From contig DDJC01000060.1 of NCBI GenBank assembly GCA_002339015.1, forward strand, positions 1 through 13,527: 13,527 nucleotides of DNA, given 5' to 3'. Position numbers and translations under genes: made by a program. The DNA comes from Burkholderiales bacterium UBA1834 (GTDB taxonomy: Bacteria > Pseudomonadota > Gammaproteobacteria > Burkholderiales > Burkholderiaceae_C). Every line of letters begins with the position of its first letter. Position 1 is the stretch's first letter. Below are positions 1 through 6,434 of this stretch, in pieces. The notes under the pieces were generated by a model. It was given only the letters and a program-made list of their open reading frames with translations, made no database searches and was not told where the DNA came from.

Positions 1-1488
1 GACGCCATCGCCGGCATCCTGATCCTGTTCATCAACATCATCGGCGGCTTCATCATCGGCGTGGTCCAGCACGGGCTGTCGGCGGGGGATGCGGCCAGCA
101 CCTACATCCTGCTGGCCGTGGGTGACGCGCTGGTGGCGCAGATCCCCTCGCTGCTGATCTCGGTGGCCTCCGCCATGGTGGTGTCGCGCGTCGGCAAGGA
201 CGAGGATGTCGGTGCCATGATCGCCGGCCAGATGTTCAAGAGTGCCAAAGTGATGGGTGTGGCGGCTGGTGTGGTTGGCCTGCTGGGCATCATCCCGGGC
301 ATGCCCTTCCTGATCTTCGCGCCCGTGGCGGGCGGCATGGGCTGGTGGGCCTGGAAGATGAATCAGAAGCAGCAGGCGGCTCTCAATGCGCCCAAGCCGG
401 TTGAAAAACCGGCCGACGCGGTCGCCAACCCCAACGGCGAGGCCACCTGGGACGACCTGCAGCCTGTGGACACCCTGGGCCTGGAAGTGGGCTACCGTCT
501 GATCCAGCTGGTCGACAAGGACCGCGGTGGCGACCTGCTGAACCGGATCAAGGGTGTTCGGCGCAAATTCGCGCAGGAAGTGGGCTTTTTGCCGCCGTCC
601 GTGCACATCAAGGACAACCTGGAGCTGCGTCCCAGCGTCTACCGCATTACCTTGCGGGGCGCCGTGGCGGGCGAGGGCGAGGTGTTTCCCGGCATGCTGA
701 TGGCCATCAACCCCGGACATGTGACCAATGCACTGCCTGGCACGGCGGCCACCGATCCGGCCTTCGGACTGCCGGCGGTGTGGGTCGAGGACCGGCAGCG
801 GGAAGCGGCGCAAATGGCGGGGTACACGGTCGTTGATCCCTCGACCGTCGTGGCCACGCATCTCTCACACTTGATGCAAATGCAAGCGGCCAAGCTGCTG
901 GGCCGAGTCGAAACCCAGCAACTGGTCGAACATGTGACGAAACTGGCTCCCAAACTGATCGAAGACGTGGTTCCCAAAATGGTTGGCATTGCAACGCTCC
1001 AGAAAGTGCTCCAGCTCCTGCTGGACGAGGGCGTGCACATCCGCGACATGCGCTCGATCATCGAGACGCTGGCGGAGCAGGTGTCCCTGTCGCCGGGCAT
1101 CGGCAACGACGCCATCGAGTTGGCGCGTCGGATCCGTGTCGGTCTGGCCCCGGCCATCGTCCAGCAGATCTACGGGCCCGTGCGCGAACTGGACGTCATC
1201 GCCATCGAACCCGATCTGGAGCGCCTGCTGACCCAGGCACTCACTTCCCCGAATGGTCCCATGCTCGATCCGGGCGTGGCCGATCACCTGACACGGCAGG
1301 CCGCGGATGCCTCGCAGCGTCAGGAGAACCTGGGCCACCCGGCCTGCCTGCTCGTGCCGGACGTGATCCGTCCGTCGGTGGCCCGCTTGCTCAAGCGTGC
1401 CGCGCCCCGCCTGAAAGTGCTGGGGCACAGCGAGATTCCTGAAACCCACTCCATCCGCATCGGCACCTTGATTGGAGGCCACGCATGA
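1..1488 (+). CDS. flhA: Flagellar export gate protein FlhA, C-terminal part (5' end outside window)
   Basis: FlhA forms the membrane export gate of the flagellar type III secretion system; its cytoplasmic domain docks substrates and chaperones. The reading frame is open from base 1, so the gene starts upstream. About 495 residues are present of a family length near 690-700, so roughly 200 N-terminal residues are missing. The visible part begins in a membrane helix (starting DAIAGILILF) followed by the stretch IPSLLISVASAMVVSRVGKD, typical of FlhA, then a hydrophobic hairpin (bases about 250-355). A charged linker leads to the large cytoplasmic domain from about base 460, containing GVRRKFAQEVGF and the C-terminal region VHIRDMRSIIETLAEQ. 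The stop overlaps the flhF start as ATGA, which points to translational coupling. The GTG at 61 is internal, not a start. Confidence 0.96.
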   Translation, partial: DAIAGILILFINIIGGFIIGVVQHGLSAGDAASTYILLAVGDALVAQIPSLLISVASAMVVSRVGKDEDVGAMIAGQMFKSAKVMGVAAGVVGLLGIIPGMPFLIFAPVAGGMGWWAWKMNQKQQAALNAPKPVEKPADAVANPNGEATWDDLQPVDTLGLEVGYRLIQLVDKDRGGDLLNRIKGVRRKFAQEVGFLPPSVHIKDNLELRPSVYRITLRGAVAGEGEVFPGMLMAINPGHVTNALPGTAATDPAFGLPAVWVEDRQREAAQMAGYTVVDPSTVVATHLSHLMQMQAAKLLGRVETQQLVEHVTKLAPKLIEDVVPKMVGIATLQKVLQLLLDEGVHIRDMRSIIETLAEQVSLSPGIGNDAIELARRIRVGLAPAIVQQIYGPVRELDVIAIEPDLERLLTQALTSPNGPMLDPGVADHLTRQAADASQRQENLGHPACLLVPDVIRPSVARLLKRAAPRLKVLGHSEIPETHSIRIGTLIGGHA

Positions 1489-3272
1489 ACGTCAAACGCT
1501 TTACTGGACGCACCTCACGCGAGGCCATGCAGAAGGTTCGCCAGGTCTTTGGCGATGAAGCCGTGGTGCTGTCGACCAAGCCGGCGGCCGAGGGTGGCGT
1601 GGAGATCATGGCGATGGGCGCTGACGGCATGGCCGCCATCGACCGCCTGGAAGCCGAACACCACGAGCCGCAACAGCAGCCCGTGGCGCCTCAGGCCCCG
1701 AAAGCCGCTGCCGCCAAGCCCGCCGCCGCCCGTGGCGTGGCCGCCCGTGCCGAACCGGACGCTGCCGAGAAGGGCGCCCGTGGTTCGATGGCCTCGCTGG
1801 CCAGCTCCGTGCAGGATGACGTGCGCCAATTGGCCATGAGCACCCTGTCGTTCCAGGAATACGTGCGTGAGCGCATGCTCAAGCGCCGCCAGGCTGCCCT
1901 GAAGGCCCGCATGGAGCCCGAACTGGCCCAGTCGCCCGAAGAGCAATTGGCCCAGCGCGTGGCCCCGGCTGCGCCCCGTGCCGCCGACATCCTGCCCGCC
2001 ATGGCCCTGCCTGAGTCCGACCTGGACCTGTCCGGCCCTGCGCTGCGCCTGGTGAAGAACCAGCGCGAAGCACAAGCTGCGCAGGCCGCCCAGGCTGCCC
2101 GCGAATCCCTGGTAGCCACCCGTCCCGCTGCGCCAGCGGCCCAGCCCCAGCCGCGTGCCACGGCCAAGGCCGCTGCCGCCTCGGCCGGCTGGACGGACGA
2201 CGACCTGCGCATGGACAACATGGTCGGCAAGCGTGCCGCGCCCGCCAAGGTGGCCGCCGCCGCTCCCGTGGTGGACGAGTCCACCCGCGAAGCCCTGGTC
2301 GCCGCCCAGAACGCCAACGCCTCGATGCTCACCGAGATCCGCGCGATGCGCGCCCTGATGAAGGAGCGCTTCGAGACCATGGCCTTCGTGGACAAGCTGC
2401 AGCGCACGCCCAGCCAGGCCCTGATGGCCCAGCGTCTGCTGGATGGTGGCTTCTCGCCCGTGCTGATCCGCAAGATGCTCGACGGCATGCCCCGTGACGT
2501 GGTCGCGGGCAAGGTCGACGAGATGAGCTGGACCACGCAAGTGCTGCAGCGCAACCTGAACACCGCCGACCACGAACCCAACATCGAGGACCAGGGCGGC
2601 ATCTTCGCCATGATCGGCTCGACCGGCGTGGGCAAGACCACCTCCACCGCCAAGCTGGCCGCGCTGTTCGCCGCCAAGCACGGCGCGCAGAACCTGGGCC
2701 TGATCACCCTGGATGCCTACCGGATGGGCGCTCATGAACAGCTGCGCGCCTACGGCCGCATCCTGGGCGTGCCCGTGCACATCGCCCATGACCGCGCCGC
2801 GCTGGAAGACCTGCTCGAGCTGCTGTCGGGCAAGAAGCTGATCCTGATCGACACGGCCGGCATGCCCCAGCGCGATGCCCGCACCCGCGAGTTGCTGGAG
2901 ATGATCTCGCATCCCAGCATCAGGAAGCTGCTGGTGATCAACGCGGCCGCCCAGGGCGACGCCATCGAAGATGTCATGGTTTCTTACCAGGCGGCATCCT
3001 GCGCAGGTATTGTCTTGTCCAAGCTGGACGAAGCCGTGAAGCTCGGTCCGGCCCTGGATGCGTTAATTCGTCACAAACTGAAGGTGCTGGGCGTCGCCAA
3101 CGGACAACGCGTGCCTGAAGATTGGCACCGTCTGTCGTCGGCTTCTCTGGTGCACCGTGCGCTGCGGGCCAGCCTCAACCCGGCATTCCGTCTGGATGCC
3201 AGCGAGGTGAGCCTGGTGTTCGCTGCGCCGGCCACCTTCGACACCCAGTCGTCTTCGCAACCCATGGCGTGA
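1485..3272 (+). CDS. flhF: Flagellar biosynthesis GTPase FlhF (SRP/FtsY family)
   Basis: FlhF is a signal-recognition-particle-type GTPase that sets the position, and in many polar flagellates the number, of flagella. The 595-residue product starts MNVKRFTGRTSREAMQKVR, the standard FlhF N-terminus. A long Ala/Pro-rich, low-complexity B region spans roughly residues 60-260. The NG GTPase domain follows: P-loop GSTGVGKTT with G378, K384 and T385, the G3 motif DTAG at 456-459, and the G4-type SKLD at 512-515 in place of the usual TKLD. The C-terminal VANGQRVPEDW is also typical. The ATG overlaps the flhA stop by 4 bases and is preceded by GGAGG at 1474-1478. At 595 residues it is longer than many FlhF proteins, mostly because of the B region. 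It is followed 13 bases later by flhG, whose product normally controls it. Confidence 0.96.
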   Translation: MNVKRFTGRTSREAMQKVRQVFGDEAVVLSTKPAAEGGVEIMAMGADGMAAIDRLEAEHHEPQQQPVAPQAPKAAAAKPAAARGVAARAEPDAAEKGARGSMASLASSVQDDVRQLAMSTLSFQEYVRERMLKRRQAALKARMEPELAQSPEEQLAQRVAPAAPRAADILPAMALPESDLDLSGPALRLVKNQREAQAAQAAQAARESLVATRPAAPAAQPQPRATAKAAAASAGWTDDDLRMDNMVGKRAAPAKVAAAAPVVDESTREALVAAQNANASMLTEIRAMRALMKERFETMAFVDKLQRTPSQALMAQRLLDGGFSPVLIRKMLDGMPRDVVAGKVDEMSWTTQVLQRNLNTADHEPNIEDQGGIFAMIGSTGVGKTTSTAKLAALFAAKHGAQNLGLITLDAYRMGAHEQLRAYGRILGVPVHIAHDRAALEDLLELLSGKKLILIDTAGMPQRDARTRELLEMISHPSIRKLLVINAAAQGDAIEDVMVSYQAASCAGIVLSKLDEAVKLGPALDALIRHKLKVLGVANGQRVPEDWHRLSSASLVHRALRASLNPAFRLDASEVSLVFAAPATFDTQSSSQPMA

Positions 3273-3285
3273 TCGAGCCTGCCAC

Positions 3286-4116
3286 ATGACCAGTTCTGCG
3301 CGCTCATCGTCCAGCAGCACCAGCCGGCCCGTCGACCAGGCCCATGGCCTGCGCCAGATGTTTCCCACCCGTGTGGTTCGTTTCATCCCCGTCGTCTCCA
3401 ACCCGCAGGTCATGTTCGGCGGCGTGGTGCTGGAGCGCCTGTGCGCCGCGTTCGCCGGCTTCGGCCTCAAGACGCTGGTGGTGGACGCCGGTGAGCGTGC
3501 CCGCACCCCGTCCGAGCTGGCCGGCTTTGACCTGGCCGAAGGCATCGAACACCTGACCGACGACGTGCACTACATGCCCGCCCGCGGCCTGCCATTGCGC
3601 CATGTGGATGCGCAGGGCAGCAGTGCCTCGCTGGTGTGCGCCCTGGCCGATGCCGCGCCGCAGATGGATGTGATCCTGCTGCATGCCTCGGCCAGCGAAC
3701 TGGTGCGGGTGCTGGGCGCGCGCAGTGCAGGCTTCAACGTTCGGCCGCTGGTGTTCACCGACGAACATGCAGCCGGTTTGACCCACGCCTATGCAGCTGT
3801 GAAAACTTTCGTGCAGCGCGCGCGCTGGATGTCTTACGATCTGCTGGTGTGCGCCGGCCCTGGCTCCCGGGCGGGCGCGCAGATTGCCCAACGTCTGGGA
3901 CAGTGCGCCGACAGTTTCCTCGGCGCCGCCCAGCGCGACTGGCTGCAGATGAACCCGATGGAGCCCGCCGCCCAGGATCCCAGCGCTGCGTTCCTGGACA
4001 TGGCCGCCGACCTGCTGCGCTGCGCACTGCCACATACACTCGGAGATTCCGCTTTTGACCACCTGATGTCCCCCGGGGCAGCCTTGCCTTCCAGGTCCAC
4101 ACCGGTGTTCAACTGA
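3286..4116 (+). CDS. flhG: FlhG/FleN-like protein (MinD/ParA fold) without a Walker A motif
   Basis: The position between flhF and fliA is that of flhG (fleN, ylxH), whose product is a MinD-type ATPase limiting flagellar number and stimulating FlhF GTPase. This 276-residue protein has a Ser-rich start, then VDQAHGLRQMF (residues 16-26), which matches the DQAxxLR activator helix of FlhG. The following strand-helix unit (residues 32-60) lies where KGGxGKT should be, but reads VVSNPQVMFGGVVLERL with no P-loop Gly-Lys-Thr. Next comes LVVDAGERA, resembling the switch strand LLDAD of FlhG, and later LLVCAGPGS. I infer an FlhG descendant unlikely to bind or hydrolyse ATP in the usual way. Spacing to flhF (13 bases) and fliA suggests one operon. 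The Shine-Dalgarno before ATG 3286 is weak. The orthology is mainly by synteny and the N-terminal motif; the rest is diverged. Confidence 0.8.
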   Translation: MTSSARSSSSSTSRPVDQAHGLRQMFPTRVVRFIPVVSNPQVMFGGVVLERLCAAFAGFGLKTLVVDAGERARTPSELAGFDLAEGIEHLTDDVHYMPARGLPLRHVDAQGSSASLVCALADAAPQMDVILLHASASELVRVLGARSAGFNVRPLVFTDEHAAGLTHAYAAVKTFVQRARWMSYDLLVCAGPGSRAGAQIAQRLGQCADSFLGAAQRDWLQMNPMEPAAQDPSAAFLDMAADLLRCALPHTLGDSAFDHLMSPGAALPSRSTPVFN

Positions 4117-4128
4117 CAAGACGTTCAT

Positions 4129-4132
4129 GGAG
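4129..4132 (+). promoter_or_regulatory. Ribosome binding site GGAG deciding the fliA start
   Basis: GGAG lies six bases before ATG 4139 and overlaps the codons after the alternative ATG 4127. It supports the shorter fliA product. Confidence 0.6.
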
Positions 4133-4138
4133 CAGAAC

Positions 4139-4852
4139 ATGTATACCGCCAAAGGCCGACTCGACATCGATGCCATGCTCCACCAGTACAGCCCGCTGGT
4201 GAGACGCCTGGCGCATCAGATGATCGCCAAGCTGCCGGCCAATGTGGAAATCGATGACCTGATCCAGGTCGGCATGATCGGCCTGACCGATGCCCTCAGC
4301 CGTTTCGACGCCGGTCAGGGCGTGCAGTTCGAGACCTTCGCGACGCAGCGCATCCGCGGCGCCATGCTCGACGAGCTGCGCGGCGCCGACTGGATGAGCC
4401 GCGGCACGCGCAAGCAGCAGCGCGACATCGAATCGGCCGTGCACCGCCTGGAGCAGAAGCTCGGCCGCCCGCCTGTGGAGAGCGAGATCGCCAAGGAGAT
4501 GGGCATCAACCTGTCCGATTACCAGGAGATGCTGGGCAAGGTGCGTGGCACCCAGCTCATCTACCTGGAAGACATGAGCGGCGACGACGGCGACAGCGAC
4601 TACCTCGACCGCCACGTGGCCGACGAGGGCAACGACCCCTTGAGCCTGCTGCAGGACCACCGCATGCGCGAGGCCCTGGTCGATGCCATCAAGAACCTGC
4701 CCGAGCGTGAGCAGTACGTGATGAGCATGTACTACGAGCAGGACATGAACCTCAAGGAAATTGCCGCTGTACTCGGCGTGACCGAATCCCGCGTGTGTCA
4801 GCTCCACAGCCAGTCTATCGCCCGGCTGCGCGTGAAGCTCAGGGCTTTCTGA
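4139..4852 (+). CDS. fliA: Flagellar sigma factor FliA (sigma-28)
   Basis: FliA directs RNA polymerase to late flagellar and chemotaxis promoters and is normally held by the anti-sigma factor FlgM. The 237-residue product shows sigma region 2 (VEIDDLIQVGMIGLTDAL, then FETFATQRIRGAMLDELR), region 3 (residues about 95-140), and region 4 (LPEREQYVMSMYYEQDMNLK, then the helix-turn-helix around 205-225 ending ESRVCQLHSQ). Length matches the family (about 235-245). I chose ATG 4139 because it gives the common N-terminus MYTAKG and has GGAG at 4129-4132 six bases upstream. An in-frame ATG at 4127 has no visible ribosome site and would add only four residues. The gene ends a run flhA-flhF-flhG-fliA. 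The second receptor gene downstream carries a matching sigma-28 promoter. Confidence 0.97.
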   Translation: MYTAKGRLDIDAMLHQYSPLVRRLAHQMIAKLPANVEIDDLIQVGMIGLTDALSRFDAGQGVQFETFATQRIRGAMLDELRGADWMSRGTRKQQRDIESAVHRLEQKLGRPPVESEIAKEMGINLSDYQEMLGKVRGTQLIYLEDMSGDDGDSDYLDRHVADEGNDPLSLLQDHRMREALVDAIKNLPEREQYVMSMYYEQDMNLKEIAAVLGVTESRVCQLHSQSIARLRVKLRAF

Positions 4853-4963
4853 CCGACAGCGGTCATCTCTCTCATCGAACCATTCCGGGCGAGGTCTGTC
4901 GGGAAGGGCGCGGCGGCCTGCCAAAGGCGCGTGGGCGCCTGCCCGCGTTGGATGGGATGCCTC

Positions 4964-6334
4964 ATGCCCTTGTCGTTCTTCACGAAGAAAGAGCCCGCCG
5001 CTGAGCGGGCCCTGGTGCCGTCCGAACCGTTAGGCACGGCCGTGTCGCGGGATGCGGCCCAACTGGCCGAACGCCTTCAGCGCGACACCGCCGGCCTCGG
5101 CCTGGAAGCCGCCCAGTTGCGCGGCATGCTCGAAGACACCACGGCTGTCGCCACACACCAGCAGGATGCGCTGACCTCGCTGGTCAGGCAGTTGCAGGAC
5201 ATCCGCACGGCGCAGAACCTCATCCACCAGGTCACGGCGGACAGCCAGTCGTCCGTGGGCCAGGCGCGCCAGGCGGTCGAATCCGTGGGGCAGGAGGTGG
5301 CCGGTGTGGTAGAGACTCTGCGTGATGTGGCCAAGGCCGCCCAGCAGATCACGCAGATCGCCTTGCAGACCCGGCTGGTGGCTTTCAACGCCTCGGTGGA
5401 GGCCAAGCGAGCCGGCGAGGCCGGGCGGGGTTTCTCCGTGGTGGCTGATGCGGTAAAGGACCTGTCTACGCAGGTCGAGTCCACCTCCAAGGCCATCATG
5501 AGCACAGTGGCCAGTCTGGACCAGCGCATCCAGTCCCTGGCGCACGACATCCGCTGGGACCACCAAGCCAACCACGGCGCGCAAGGCCGCTTTCAGGCTG
5601 CGCTGTCGGCGGTGGAGCAGGGCGTGACGCGCATCGGTGACGCGGCCAGCCAGAGCATGAGCGTGTCTGGCGGCATCCACGAGCAGGCCGCGACCATGGC
5701 CGGCGAGGTCACGCGCACGCGTGAGGCGCTCTCGCAGGCCATGCGCCGTAGCGAGGTGGTGCTGGGGGTCTCGGAAACGCTGATGGAGGTGATCGCTTCC
5801 TGTGGTGTGCAGACGGCCGACACGCCTTACATCGACCTGGCGCAGCAGGTGGCTGGCCAGATGGCTGCCGTGCTGACGCAGGCCGTGGCGGGTGGCCAGG
5901 TCAGCCTGGCCGACCTGTTCGACGACCGCTATCAGCCGATCGCCGGCAGCAACCCTCAGCAGTTCCTGACCTCGTTCAACGCCGCCACGGACCGCCTGTT
6001 CCCAGCCATCCAGGAGCCCGCGCTCAAGGCGCTGCCCAACGTGGTGTTCTGCATCGGCGTGGACCGCAATGGCTACATCCCCACGCACAACCGCCAGTAC
6101 TGCCAGCCGCAGCGCCAGGGCGATGTGGTGTGGAACACCGCCAACTCGCGCTGGCGGCGCATCTTCAATGACCGCACGGGCCTGGCCTCGGCCCGCAATG
6201 AGCGGCCCTTCCTGTTGCAGACCTACCGGCGCGACATGGGCGGTGGCAACTTCGTGATGCTCAAGGAGGCTTCGGCGCCCATCGTGGTGCAGGGGCGCCA
6301 TTGGGGGGGCTTGAGGCTGGCTTACCGGTTCTGA
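4964..6334 (+). CDS. Soluble methyl-accepting chemotaxis receptor with C-terminal sensor-like domain
   Basis: The 456-residue product has no membrane segment or signal peptide, so it should act in the cytoplasm. Residues about 30-280 are helical and contain the receptor hairpin tip: ITQIALQTRLVAFNASVEAK at 129-148, then RAGEAGRGFSVVADAVKDLS. This is the region that contacts CheA and CheW, though it departs from consensus (QTR for QTN, VAFNAS for LALNAA, DAV for the usual DEV or GEV). Residues about 283-456 form a separate globular domain with DRNGYIPTHN (367-376), RRIFNDRTGLASARN (398-412), LLQTYRRDMGGG (417-428) and GRHWGGLRLAYRF. I recall this C-terminal block from other proteobacterial receptors and infer a Cache/PAS-like sensor; its ligand is unknown. 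ATG 4964 was chosen because MPLSFF has GGGA six bases upstream; in-frame GTG 4931 and ATG 4952 are alternatives. It follows fliA by 111 bases with no obvious own promoter. Confidence 0.85.
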   Translation: MPLSFFTKKEPAAERALVPSEPLGTAVSRDAAQLAERLQRDTAGLGLEAAQLRGMLEDTTAVATHQQDALTSLVRQLQDIRTAQNLIHQVTADSQSSVGQARQAVESVGQEVAGVVETLRDVAKAAQQITQIALQTRLVAFNASVEAKRAGEAGRGFSVVADAVKDLSTQVESTSKAIMSTVASLDQRIQSLAHDIRWDHQANHGAQGRFQAALSAVEQGVTRIGDAASQSMSVSGGIHEQAATMAGEVTRTREALSQAMRRSEVVLGVSETLMEVIASCGVQTADTPYIDLAQQVAGQMAAVLTQAVAGGQVSLADLFDDRYQPIAGSNPQQFLTSFNAATDRLFPAIQEPALKALPNVVFCIGVDRNGYIPTHNRQYCQPQRQGDVVWNTANSRWRRIFNDRTGLASARNERPFLLQTYRRDMGGGNFVMLKEASAPIVVQGRHWGGLRLAYRF

Positions 6335-6365
6335 ACCAGTCTTGATGAGCTGTTGTCCGAACAGT

Positions 6366-6392
6366 TCAAGTTTTTCAGGCGGCTGACGAAAA
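6366..6392 (+). promoter_or_regulatory. Sigma-28 (FliA) promoter of the second receptor gene
   Basis: TCAAGTTT at 6366-6373 matches the sigma-28 -35 element TAAAGTTT in 7 of 8 positions. After exactly 11 bases comes GACGAAAA at 6385-6392, matching the -10 element GCCGATAA in 6 of 8. The expected transcript start is near 6400, which fits the ATG at 6435. fliA itself lies about 1.5 kb upstream. Confidence 0.75.
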
Positions 6393-6394
6393 AG

Positions 6395-6418
6395 CGATCA
6401 CTTGTTTTCCTGTGATCG
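6395..6418 (+). promoter_or_regulatory. Inverted repeat in the leader of the second receptor gene
   Basis: CGATCAC (6395-6401) and GTGATCG (6412-6418) form a perfect 7-base stem around a 10-base, T-rich loop. It covers the expected transcript start of the sigma-28 promoter, so it could be a 5' hairpin or an operator. No T-run follows, so it is not a terminator. Confidence 0.4.
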
Positions 6419-6434
6419 TCCAAGAGCTCAGCGC

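Noticed and set aside
1515..2912. A 465-codon open frame on the minus strand opposite flhF
   Set aside because: It is an antisense shadow of flhF, rich in Gly, His and Leu with no family resemblance.
4853..4902. Inverted repeat CCGACAG/CTGTCGG just after fliA, considered as a terminator
   Set aside because: The loop is 36 bases and no T-run follows, so it is not a convincing terminator; it may be chance.
4925..4940. Small hairpin AGGCGC-GTGG-GCGCCT before the soluble receptor gene
   Set aside because: A 6-base stem in GC-rich DNA is common, and nothing else supports a role.
5030..6301. A 423-codon open frame on the minus strand opposite the soluble receptor
   Set aside because: It is an antisense shadow: His/Arg/Gly-rich, no domain, and the plus-strand receptor motifs are clear.
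6402..6434. An upstream TTG start for the membrane receptor gene
   Set aside because: It lies at the predicted sigma-28 transcript start and has no ribosome site; ATG 6435 fits better.
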